NCBI GenBank assembly: GCA_021292105.1 | Contig: CM037870.1 | Coordinates: 44,038,576-44,102,575 of the forward strand | Source of the DNA: Anadara kagoshimensis | Taxonomy: Eukaryota > Mollusca > Bivalvia > Arcoida > Arcidae | Length of the DNA: 64,000 nt | Direction: 5' to 3' | Shown: positions 61,401 to 61,714 of the stretch, piece after piece | Position numbering within the stretch: position 1 is the first letter of the stretch | Layout: every line of letters begins with the position of its first letter | The notes under the pieces: generated by a model | The model's database searches: none | Told to the model about the DNA's origin: nothing | Seen by the model: the letters and a program-made list of their open reading frames with translations, nothing else | Made by a program: the position numbers and the translations under genes

Positions 61401-61714
61401 AACAATGAAGTGGGCAATGATATTAATGAAGTGGGAGGTTGCATGTTTAAAATCTAAATATTTAGTATGATGTTAAATATGAATTAATATTGATGATTAT
61501 TGTTTGTTATTAATTGTTTGATGTGTTTGGTATGTATATTATTTACTGTGTTACTATGGTTACTGATGTTGTTTTGTATTGGTTTGGTGTTGTATGTTGT
61601 ATTTAATTTGCATTTTTAACATGAATTATATGGCTGTTTTGTTTTGCTTGCTGGTTGTAGCTACCCCACCATTTCCGGTGACCCCCGGGACACCCTATAG
61701 TCACCAACTTGCAG
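3458..61714 (+). CDS. TNS: Tensin gene, 17 coding exons, 3' end outside window
   Basis: Tensin is a focal-adhesion adaptor that binds actin and, through its C-terminal PTB domain, beta-integrin tails. The exons join without phase conflict (lengths 108, 39, 39, 136, 98, 242, 84, 174, 203, 69, 108, 255, 1382, 326, 181, 69, 54), except for one single-base frame break in the 1382-nt exon. Order of parts: N-terminus 1-96; PTP-like domain ~97-268 ([14 protein letters not shown] 164-166, HCKGGRSR 197-204, [17 protein letters not shown]); PTEN-type C2 ~269-397; VRWDSYE 417-423; GPLDGNLYA 467-475; then a disordered Ser/Pro/Gln-rich linker. These blocks match vertebrate tensin-1/-3 in sequence and order. 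Auxilin/GAK and PTEN, which share PTP-C2, lack the [15 protein letters not shown] and GPLDG blocks. SH2 and PTB domains are not present and should follow downstream. Orthology to one particular vertebrate paralogue is not resolved. Confidence 0.94.
4250..4569 (+). repeat. SINE-like copy with internal 102-bp duplication
   Basis: Shares the body 'tggtttcctccaccatccc' and the ending 'gggtcatgaaacaccat' with copies at 10255, 22225, 29890 and 56285. The 3' part is tandemly duplicated (4366-4467 and 4468-4569), so two tails lie in series. Confidence 0.6.
4870..5110 (+). repeat. Dispersed repeat family C, copy 1
   Basis: Shares 'agaagcaaagtaaaaacttt' (as reverse complement) with 13130-13230, and 'gggaagtgaggctgggtgct...aagggtaagc' with 40690-40810 and 44690-44890; 41690-41800 is another inverted copy. 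Family type unknown. The frame at 5047-5334 starts inside it. Confidence 0.65.
5798..5940. repeat. Imperfect ~28-bp tandem repeat
   Basis: Four to five degenerate units of the form 'ccaaaactgggtctatacat'. The open frame across it is a by-product. Confidence 0.7.
6830..7085. promoter_or_regulatory. Candidate intronic regulatory block
   Basis: Non-repetitive stretch with three CAGGTG/CACCTG E-boxes (about 6839, 6888, 6970), several TAATTA/TTAATTA homeobox-type cores, and two AGTTAAACACTT/CGTTAAACACTT elements close together. This is only motif crowding seen by eye; such cores are common by chance in AT-rich DNA. Confidence 0.25.
7120..7265 (+). repeat. Dispersed repeat family E, copy 1
   Basis: Shares 'ccagacacttcttg' and the following ~100 bases (a 'gtaaattct...aaaac...catcaacattgat' pattern) with 31985-32200. 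Starts with a C-rich run, like other mollusc repeats of this style. Confidence 0.55.
9617..9686. repeat. (TC)17(AC)18 compound microsatellite
   Basis: TC dinucleotides 9617-9650 switch directly to AC dinucleotides 9651-9686. Confidence 0.97.
10255..10510 (-). repeat. SINE-like copy, minus strand
   Basis: Read on the minus strand: a head with 'ggtttgaatcccattcagg' (box-B-like), a body with 'tttcctccactatcctaaaa', and the tail 'aagtgaaaaaatcttgactg'. Same family as 22225-22450 and 29890-30110. Confidence 0.6.
11776..12035 (+). repeat. Dispersed repeat family D, copy 1
   Basis: Opens 'ataccccc...gtggggtatatag' followed by a TCCGTCC-rich run, and closes with a G-run and 'gtgagcttgtggctcgcag'. 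The copy at 35577-35870 has the same opening and closing. A non-autonomous element of a kind widespread in molluscs (from memory). Confidence 0.65.
12410..12900. repeat. AG-rich minisatellite, seven units of 60-83 bp
   Basis: The anchor 'acaaatatgtaatgagagag' recurs at about 12434, 12511, 12571, 12631, 12697, 12763 and 12846 (degenerate in some units). Units differ mostly by length of the internal GA tracts. The 98-codon Glu/Arg-rich frame here is a by-product. Confidence 0.9.
13130..13230 (-). repeat. Dispersed repeat family C, inverted copy
   Basis: Nearly exact reverse complement of the start of the 4870-5110 copy over about 45 bases ('cagttccaaagtttttactt'). Confidence 0.75.
13586..13730. 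repeat. ~31-bp tandem repeat, five units
   Basis: Units of 'gatacaggtg(t/a)tttttgtcaattg(g/a)cattggg', ending 105 bases before exon 2. Confidence 0.9.
13836..13874 (+). CDS. TNS: Tensin exon 2 (39-nt micro-exon; C1-tail-like)
   Basis: Acceptor TTATTACAG, donor GTGAGT, phase 0 in and out; encodes [13 protein letters not shown] (residues 37-49). From memory, long tensin-1 isoforms read 'CVPPSNHELV' straight after the last cysteine of their C1 zinc finger, so CVPQVNHEV probably corresponds. The rest of a C1 domain is not encoded by exon 1. The exon may therefore serve two N-terminal forms, one with an upstream C1 and one starting at 3458. Short but well bounded. Confidence 0.6.
13884..13942. 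repeat. (TC)n array just after exon 2 donor
   Basis: About 29 TC units, uninterrupted, starting 9 bases after the first base of the GTGAGT donor of a 39-nt exon. CU-rich RNA next to a micro-exon is a typical binding platform for PTB-type splicing regulators (inference). Confidence 0.95.
13957..14215 (+). repeat. Dispersed mollusc-type repeat (CCCCCAC...TCTGTCCGTC)
   Basis: Opens 'tatatcccccacaaacaaag', then a CTGTCTGTCCGTCTG run and a body with 'ttcgatcaaacttgg' and 'caaaggtcaaggtcagaagg'. Resembles family D at its start but differs in body. Lies against the CT array. Confidence 0.6.
15097..15485. repeat. Degenerate minisatellite, 'caatgctcaaaagttctaga' type
   Basis: About eight diverged units, each with 'aatg(c/t)t(c/t)aaaagttct' followed by 'aagttt(t)gtaatttctttg(a)tccc'. 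Minus-strand frames of 68 and 100 codons across it are artefacts. Confidence 0.8.
16170..16430 (+). repeat. tRNA-headed SINE, plus strand
   Basis: Head 'ggttgctcagttggtagagt' looks like a tRNA box A region, with 'ggtttgaact' as box B some 30 bases later. The body runs to 'gatgtaaaactccatttaat' and 'caatcagtc'. Related to 17505-17815 on the other strand. Not a functional tRNA: no acceptor stem closes. Confidence 0.7.
16560..16885. repeat. 183-bp tandem duplication, diverged
   Basis: 'ccaagatgta' and its surroundings recur at 16650 and 16833, and 'aaggtcacataccctat' ends both copies. The overlapping 64- and 91-codon frames are not genes. Confidence 0.8.
17505..17815 (-). repeat. tRNA-headed SINE, minus strand
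   Basis: On the minus strand: 'gatagctcaattggtagagt' (box A), 'gggtttgaaccc' (box B), a ~200-base body, then the tail 'gatataagtgaaatattctt' ending near 17505. The tail type recurs at 30350. Head and tail are complete, so this looks nearly full length. Possibly the V-SINE/RUDI type described from molluscs (not verified). Confidence 0.78.
18394..18601. mobile_element. MITE1 copy 1 (TIR TACAGTCAAACCTG)
   Basis: Ends are inverted (TACAGTCAAACCTG ... CAGGTTTGACTGTA), with sub-terminal 'ataaaggccac' repeats that are also inverted. 208 bp and no coding capacity. An internal 'ccataaaggccacctctata' duplication is present. Confidence 0.8.
19973..20146. mobile_element. MITE1 copy 2
   Basis: 174 bp with ends TACAGTCCAACCTG ... 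CAGGTTTGACTGTA and the same 'ttataaaggccac' sub-terminal blocks as copy 1, diverged in the centre. Confidence 0.8.
20545..20770 (+). repeat. Dispersed repeat family A, copy 1 (partial)
   Basis: Shares 'tattcaacagatctttat', 'gtatattcatactttgatcatgcacatggttggg' (split here for length) and 'gggttcatttgg' motifs with 26214-26470, 31445-31705 and 56083-56275. Lacks the C-rich start. Confidence 0.6.
22225..22450 (-). repeat. SINE-like copy, minus strand
   Basis: Minus strand: 'tgatttcctccaccatccca' body and 'gtgaaataatcttgattggg' tail, as in 10255-10510. Confidence 0.6.
22557..22595 (+). CDS. TNS: Tensin exon 3 (39-nt micro-exon)
   Basis: Acceptor TTTTTTTACAG, donor GTAAGT, phase 0 in and out; encodes [13 protein letters not shown] (residues 50-62). 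Same length and phase as exon 2, and it also contains the tripeptide VNH. Being symmetric, it can be skipped or included without a frame change. No known domain. Confidence 0.62.
22596..23055 (+). other. Intron 3 (460 bp)
   Basis: GTAAGT...TTTTTTTCAG. AT-rich. A 21-bp direct duplication of 'gacaaaattttattttggg' lies at about 22900-22940; nothing else seen. Confidence 0.8.
23056..23191 (+). CDS. TNS: Tensin exon 4 (start of PTP-like domain)
   Basis: 136 nt, phase 0 in and phase 1 out (TTTTTTTCAG / GTAAGT). Residues 63-107: a Ser/Thr/Gln-rich start, then [18 protein letters not shown], then [12 protein letters not shown], which matches the first conserved block of every tensin (ELDLVYVTERII in tensin-1). 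Met76 could start a shorter isoform (inference). Confidence 0.95.
23192..23765 (+). other. Intron 4 (574 bp) with duplicated 3' end
   Basis: GTAAGT...CTTTCCACAG. The last ~107 bases of the intron plus the first 25 of exon 5 occur twice in tandem, so there are two identical acceptors, at 23633 and 23765. Confidence 0.9.
23527..23790 (+). repeat. 132-bp tandem duplication spanning exon 5 acceptor
   Basis: Copies 23527-23658 and 23659-23790 are identical from the 9th-10th base onward (122 bases from 'ggtgcaaatagcg' to 'cagaaggtca'), with two or three mismatches at the start. Each contains a polypyrimidine tract, CCACAG and the exon start CAATGTCC. The near-identity says it is recent. Confidence 0.95.
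23766..23863 (+). CDS. TNS: Tensin exon 5 (PTP-like domain)
   Basis: 98 nt, phase 1 in and 0 out. With the split codon it encodes [20 protein letters not shown]... through [10 protein letters not shown] (residues 108-140), matching tensin-1 [20 protein letters not shown] and MLKSKHGGNYL. The downstream acceptor (23765) is chosen because the upstream copy gives an in-frame TAA. Confidence 0.95.
23864..24455 (+). other. Intron 5 (592 bp)
   Basis: GTAAGT...TTTATTTCAG. AT-rich, no feature seen. Confidence 0.85.
24456..24697 (+). CDS. TNS: Tensin exon 6 (PTP catalytic motifs)
   Basis: 242 nt, phase 0 in and 2 out. Residues 141-220 begin [11 protein letters not shown] (tensin LFNLSERRPDI). They include the WPD loop [11 protein letters not shown] (Asp166), the helix [19 protein letters not shown], and the P-loop [19 protein letters not shown] with Cys198, Gly201 and Arg204 in CxxGxxR spacing. 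Human tensin-1 has Asn in place of this Cys and is inactive; from memory tensin-3 keeps Cys. The residue after Arg204 is Leu rather than the Ser/Thr of active PTPs. Donor GTAAAT is weaker than its neighbours. Confidence 0.97.
24698..25095 (+). other. Intron 6 (398 bp)
   Basis: GTAAAT...TTTTTCAG. Contains 'aaagggaaataactctaaat' near 24720, a motif I associate with mollusc interspersed sequence. Nothing else seen. Confidence 0.8.
25096..25179 (+). CDS. TNS: Tensin exon 7 (end of PTP-like domain)
   Basis: 84 nt, phase 2 in and out; residues 221-248 plus the split Arg249: [18 protein letters not shown] then [26 protein letters not shown] is almost unchanged from vertebrate tensins and is absent from PTEN and auxilin, so it identifies the family. 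Donor GTTAGT. Confidence 0.97.
25180..25681 (+). other. Intron 7 (502 bp)
   Basis: GTTAGT...TCTATTTATAG. Frames of 67 and 87 codons occur on the two strands around 25315-25578 but show no domain or splice support. Confidence 0.75.
25682..25855 (+). CDS. TNS: Tensin exon 8 (PTP/C2 junction)
   Basis: 174 nt, phase 2 in and out; residues 249-306. [20 protein letters not shown] closes the PTP part (tensin-1 [20 protein letters not shown]). [20 protein letters not shown] begins the C2 domain, followed by [19 protein letters not shown]. Donor GTAAGT. Confidence 0.97.
25911..26250. repeat. 87-bp tandem repeat, ~3.9 units
   Basis: 'gtctcccaaacaaagtgggg' recurs exactly every 87 bases at 25955, 26042, 26129 and 26216 (the last unit changes after gtctcc). 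As 87 is divisible by three, one frame stays open (25796-26302) with a 29-residue period; I take that as a by-product. The last unit leads into the family A body, so the array is an amplified family A 5' end. Confidence 0.9.
26214..26470 (+). repeat. Dispersed repeat family A, copy 2
   Basis: Order: 'gtgggggcatatagtgttta', 'accatttctttcgctaacatttt', 'cacaggattaatctttggat', 'tagatatgccattggctatt', ending 'cctcccatttcagttacc'. Same order at 31445-31705 and 56083-56275. Motifs are split here for length. Confidence 0.75.
27490..27725. promoter_or_regulatory. Candidate intronic enhancer (CpG-richer, non-repetitive)
   Basis: Within AT-rich, CpG-poor intron this stretch has about ten CpGs (e.g. GACGTC, CCCGGCC, GCGTCACGGC, CGGCGC, GCCGGCC, GCGATCCGTC). 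It also has clustered TGACGTC-, TGACATAATTAATGTC- and TGACATCATTAA-like CRE/AP-1 and homeobox cores. No repeat match elsewhere in the window. Function is inferred from composition only. Confidence 0.3.
28600..28830. repeat. 111-bp tandem duplication
   Basis: 'caaataatgaaacttgc...atctggagaa...gtctgcagtttgtt' occurs from 28606 and again from 28717, moderately diverged. Confidence 0.85.
29075..29332 (+). CDS. Unidentified open frame, possible relic
   Basis: 85 codons in intron 8. From about residue 28 it has a protein-like, non-low-complexity composition ([20 protein letters not shown], then [20 protein letters not shown]). A second frame, 29354-29539, follows with STOP-separated but similar composition. 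I recognise no family, and splice sites are lacking. It could be a decayed transposon or processed-gene fragment, or chance. Confidence 0.2.
   Translation: MGFSFTMYKVMTLELFLVNLELGKQGVKIFIEDFIGTDDQVKKFPIKHVRPDSAIEALNFTMKYGKVIPTYCSKLADIILNKKKH
29890..30110 (+). repeat. SINE-like copy
   Basis: Head 'tttaggggcctttgtggtga' and 'tgtgatccaatcctgctcag' (box-B position), then 'gggcactccagtttccacca', tail 'gatataagcgagagaatttt' and 'gttaaaacaccatt'. Confidence 0.65.
30250..30395 (+). repeat. SINE tail fragment
   Basis: 5'-truncated copy retaining the tail 'cttgatataagtgaaatatt' followed by 'cttgactgggacgtaaaact' and 'ccattcaatcaatcaa'. Confidence 0.65.
31445..31705 (+). repeat. Dispersed repeat family A, copy 3, against exon 9 acceptor
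   Basis: Starts 'gaccccccaaaaatggtggg', keeps all internal motifs, and ends 'cctcccatttcagttataac'. The exon 9 acceptor follows ten bases later, so the branch region and possibly part of the pyrimidine tract are repeat-derived or repeat-adjacent. Confidence 0.75.
31716..31918 (+). CDS. TNS: Tensin exon 9 (C2 domain)
   Basis: 203 nt, phase 2 in and 1 out; residues 307-374. [20 protein letters not shown], then [40 protein letters not shown] and GDLDDALI. These correspond to tensin-1 [35 protein letters not shown] and DLDDAF. C2 domains of this PTEN type lack calcium-binding Asp loops and act in membrane docking (family knowledge). Confidence 0.97.
31919..32630 (+). other. Intron 9 (712 bp)
   Basis: GTAAGG...TTCTTTGCAG. 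Its first half is a family E repeat copy (31985-32200); the rest is plain AT-rich sequence. Confidence 0.8.
31985..32200 (+). repeat. Dispersed repeat family E, copy 2
   Basis: C-run, 'aagaaagagggggaaatt', then 'ctgtccgtccagacacttct', then 'aagcatcaatattgat'. See 7120-7265. Confidence 0.6.
32631..32699 (+). CDS. TNS: Tensin exon 10 (end of C2 domain)
   Basis: 69 nt, phase 1 in and out; residues 375-397: [18 protein letters not shown] then DARVL. Matches tensin-1 [21 protein letters not shown]. Donor GTAAGT. Confidence 0.96.
33096..33122. repeat. Perfect 13-1-13 inverted repeat
   Basis: Left arm TTGTATCACCACA, single C, right arm TGTGGTGATACAA. Lies 176 bases before the foldback. Confidence 0.95.
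33299..33465. mobile_element. 167-bp foldback (MITE-like) element
   Basis: The outer 29 bases of each end are perfect inverted repeats (33299-33327 against 33437-33465, ending ATATCATATACACAGTGTGT). The inner parts pair with few mismatches ('atcaggtctcgtcg', 'tagtagccgtattacta' against 'tagtgatacgactactta', 'gactcgacctgat'), leaving a loop of ~22 bases. CpG-richer than its surroundings. No coding capacity. Confidence 0.85.
34275..34535 (+). repeat. CT arrays and duplicated pre-acceptor segment
   Basis: CT arrays at ~34275-34314, 34341-34350 and 34411-34449. The block 'tctcaattcttccatataat' + 'ctagtc' occurs at 34384 and 34480. Decoy acceptors 'ttttgacag|TGACA' end at 34365 and 34467, and the real one 'ttttacag|TGACA' ends at 34535. 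Confidence 0.88.
34536..34643 (+). CDS. TNS: Tensin exon 11 (post-C2 VRWDSYE motif)
   Basis: 108 nt, phase 1 in and out; residues 398-433: [18 protein letters not shown] then [28 protein letters not shown] equals the tensin signature DPLIRWDSYDNF just after the C2 domain. Donor GTAAGA. Confidence 0.96.
35527..35553. repeat. (ATC)9 microsatellite
   Basis: Nine ATC units, directly before a family D repeat. Confidence 0.95.
35577..35870 (+). repeat. Dispersed repeat family D, copy 2
   Basis: Opens 'ttatacccctgtttcaaaga' + 'agagggggtatac', then 'gtccttccgttcatctgtcc', and closes 'agcaggggtttactaagtga' + 'gcagtagctcacag'. Same ends as 11776-12035. Confidence 0.7.
36072..36255. mobile_element. 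MITE1 copy 3, opposite orientation
   Basis: 184 bp between ACAGTCAAACCTGTC and GGCAGGTTGGACTGTA; sub-terminal 'ggcctttata' blocks are in the reverse order to copies 1 and 2. Confidence 0.8.
36580..37060. repeat. Minisatellite, five units of 94-105 bp
   Basis: 'gg(g)gtcac(t/c)(c/t)agtt' recurs at 36611, 36705, 36806, 36911 and 37009 (diverged). Each is preceded by 'cattttggagagagcattgg' and followed by 'ggcaggagtt'. Confidence 0.85.
39745..40060. repeat. ~104-bp tandem repeat, three units
   Basis: 'gataa(a/c)agc(c/t)(c/t)atgatt' with 'cagaaaa(t)gtagaa' recurs at about 39757, 39859 and 39963; each unit also has 'gtcaactgtctattc' and 'aagcttg'. Confidence 0.8.
40690..40810 (+). repeat. Dispersed repeat family C fragment
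   Basis: 'gggaagttgggttggttgct' then 'agaagggtaaacatgtcctg' and 'tttagctaga', parallel to 4970-5030. Confidence 0.6.
41335..41425. repeat. ~40-bp tandem repeat
   Basis: Units of 'cttccacctaccaactcagt' + 'gatccttctt', about 2.3 copies. Confidence 0.75.
41690..41800 (-). repeat. Dispersed repeat family C, inverted copy
   Basis: 'aatttgccagttttcaaagt' + 'tttgttctggttttgggatt' is the inverted equivalent of 4880-4930 and is closest to 44700-44760. Confidence 0.6.
42649..42867. mobile_element. MITE2 copy 1 (TIR TACAGTACAGRCCTGT)
   Basis: 219 bp between TACAGTACAGGCCTGT and ACAGGTCTGTACTGT. The inverted ends continue imperfectly for ~28 bases ('agattaacac' against 'gtgttgaact'). No coding capacity. 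Homologue with clear ends at 58106-58355. Confidence 0.75.
43588..43735. mobile_element. MITE2 3' half plus duplicated flank
   Basis: 'ctgttagctcaatgttaaat' + 'gttcaacaggtctgtactgt' is the 3' half of MITE2. The following ~50 bases ('ataaataaggacatactgat' ... 'cgggatctttgccatagta') match those after copy 1 (42866-42919), so element and flank were copied together. Confidence 0.75.
43775..44040. repeat. 'ttggctcagaatttg' minisatellite
   Basis: About seven degenerate units of 'ggttggctcagaattt', spaced 25-60 bases apart. One unit and its flank ('agtgatttcctaaaaat') also occur at 43533-43585. Confidence 0.75.
44690..44890 (+). repeat. Dispersed repeat family C, copy
   Basis: 'cataaacttccaacagggaa', 'gtgaggcttggtgcttagga', 'agggtaagcatctgtttag', 'cacgtgtgtaatcaaaattt', 'gaaaggaacatgggaatatg': same order as 4940-5090. 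Confidence 0.7.
45285..45485. repeat. ~67-bp tandem repeat, three units
   Basis: 'caaaattccaatcacatg' + 'ttggggcaggttattgagta' + 'aattttatttttcaaatcat', twice more with decay. Confidence 0.8.
46636..46669. repeat. CT microsatellite
   Basis: TC array with one TT interruption. A GA-rich tract at 47188-47221 is roughly its complement 0.5 kb away. Confidence 0.95.
48309..48563 (+). CDS. TNS: Tensin exon 12 (GPLDGNLYA motif)
   Basis: 255 nt, phase 1 in and out; residues 434-518. A Gln/Ser-rich lead, then [18 protein letters not shown], equal to tensin-1 HTQGPLDGSLYAKVKKK; then [16 protein letters not shown], similar to tensin LSVSSDSGNSTAS. Tyr474 sits in the conserved LYA context. Donor GTATAC is weak, so skipping is possible. 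The 138-codon frame overlapping it (48237-48653) is a shadow. Confidence 0.95.
48564..50646 (+). other. Intron 12 (2.1 kb)
   Basis: GTATAC...TCTCTTTTCAG. AT-rich, no tandem array. Contains 'aaagggagataaccctta' near 49664, the mollusc-type interspersed motif. Frames at 50001-50386 have no domain. Confidence 0.75.
50647..52028 (+). CDS. TNS: Tensin exon 13 (large linker exon, with frame break)
   Basis: 1382 nt; acceptor TTTTCAG, donor GTAGGT; phase 1 in, and phase 1 out only if one base is added. Residues 519-~979. Contains an LD-like helix [12 protein letters not shown] (565-576; tensins have RELDRLLSGFG in the same order after GPLDG). Also [26 protein letters not shown] leading into a Lys/Glu-rich coiled coil (709-765), PPPPP (769-773), and in the second frame [17 protein letters not shown] and [13 protein letters not shown]. 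Frame 1 runs to TGA 51693-51695. The sensible Ser/Thr/Pro-rich continuation is in another frame from about 51600 to the donor. A single missing base between ~51576 and ~51600 restores one frame and makes all downstream phases agree. Confidence 0.9.
51576..51623 (+). other. TNS: Frame break in exon 13 (probable lost base in a C-run)
   Basis: Two C5 runs, 51581-51585 and 51593-51597, lie exactly where frame 1 ([12 protein letters not shown]) must hand over to frame 2 ([16 protein letters not shown]). One extra C in either run joins them. An alternative is a GT...AG removal of only 23 bases (51577-51599), too short for a spliceosomal intron. I favour a sequencing or assembly deletion, or a null allele. 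Confidence 0.8.
52029..54976 (+). other. Intron 13 (2.9 kb)
   Basis: GTAGGT...AATCACATAG. AT-rich. Two 'tcaggt(a/g)ct(g/t)(t/g)ggaaggga' units lie at 53500-53570, and a 42-bp duplication lies near the 3' end. Acceptor CACATAG is preceded by a weak pyrimidine tract, though T-runs lie further up. Confidence 0.7.
54811..54898. repeat. 42-bp tandem duplication with T-runs
   Basis: 'tgtata(a/g)aattatttttttt' + 'ttactgaattt' + 'aaaattgatc' occurs twice, ending ~80 bases before exon 14. It doubles the T-rich tract upstream of that acceptor. Confidence 0.88.
54977..55302 (+). CDS. TNS: Tensin exon 14 (coiled coil, polyQ)
   Basis: 326 nt, phase 1 in and 0 out; residues 980-1088. [20 protein letters not shown] then [10 protein letters not shown] is a strong coiled-coil/amphipathic helix; LDELEKSL (998-1005) also fits a loose LD pattern. 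Then [18 protein letters not shown]6HH (1050-1057) and [19 protein letters not shown]. The end is set at GTA|GTATGT because exon 15 needs phase 0. No vertebrate block is clearly matched; support is frame, splice sites and composition. Confidence 0.88.
55392..55447. repeat. T16 directly followed by A40
   Basis: Sixteen T then forty A without interruption, 90 bases after the exon 14 donor. Could be a collapsed A/T homopolymer artefact or a retroposon poly-A end; no element body was recognised upstream. Confidence 0.9.
56083..56275 (+). repeat. Dispersed repeat family A, copy 4
   Basis: 'gtcccccaaaccaagtggga', 'ccatttcctctgccaacatt', 'ggagcaatctttgggtggag', 'tagatgtgccatttggctat'; 3' end missing. 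Confidence 0.75.
56285..56480 (+). repeat. SINE-like copy
   Basis: Head 'caaatggtctaaagcacagt', then 'tctcaagtttgtaacctact', body 'gtactctaggttccctcact', tail 'cagtgaaaaatatttgggac' + 'atgaaacacc'. Confidence 0.6.
57952..58026. repeat. 25-bp tandem repeat x3 with internal dyad
   Basis: Three units of 'aaatatctgttttaccgtta' + 'atggt'; the third has A for G. Each contains the near-palindrome TTACCGTTAATGGTAA. Confidence 0.95.
58106..58355. mobile_element. MITE2 copy 2, full length
   Basis: 250 bp between TACAGTACAGACCTGTCAAA and 'gtaaggtctgtactgta'. The inverted ends run ~38 bases ('ttttaacactgagctaa' against 'ttagcttaatgttaaaa'). The interior is made of 'ggatggctg/atagctgctg' sub-repeats. 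The minus-strand 65-codon frame inside is spurious. Confidence 0.85.
58462..58642 (+). CDS. TNS: Tensin exon 15 (TPSFPVSP motif)
   Basis: 181 nt, phase 0 in and 1 out; residues 1089-1148: [68 protein letters not shown] is exactly the tensin-1 motif ([12 protein letters not shown]). Acceptor TTTATTTCAAG, donor GTAAAG. Confidence 0.94.
58643..59893 (+). other. Intron 15 (1.25 kb)
   Basis: GTAAAG...TTGTTCTAACAG. AT-rich, no repeat or frame of note. Confidence 0.8.
59894..59962 (+). CDS. TNS: Tensin exon 16 (RRMSLG; cassette-type)
   Basis: 69 nt, phase 1 in and out, so it can be skipped in frame; residues 1149-1171: [19 protein letters not shown] then [15 protein letters not shown] resembles tensin-1 EKRRMSVGDRAGS. 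RRMS (Ser1163) fits a basophilic (PKA-type) phosphorylation consensus. Higher GC than its surroundings. Donor GTAACT. Confidence 0.9.
59963..61660 (+). other. Intron 16 (1.7 kb)
   Basis: GTAACT...CTGGTTGTAG. Contains a two-copy 'taagggagacaactct' repeat; otherwise AT-rich. The pyrimidine tract before the acceptor is interrupted by G's and looks weak. Confidence 0.75.
61105..61175. repeat. Two 'taagggagacaactct' units
   Basis: Units about 40 bases apart, each 'ctggtataagggagacaact' / 'ttggtgtaagggagacaact' followed by 'tttttctt'. Same core as the AAAGGGAGATAAC motif elsewhere in the window. Confidence 0.75.
61661..61714 (+). CDS. TNS: Tensin exon 17 (TPPFPVTP motif)
   Basis: 54 nt, phase 1 in and out; residues 1172-1189: [18 protein letters not shown]. 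Resembles tensin-3 STPAFPVSPETPY and is a second version of the exon 15 motif. Symmetric, so it could be a cassette. Last exon seen; SH2 and PTB exons should follow beyond the window. Donor GTAATG. Confidence 0.92.
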
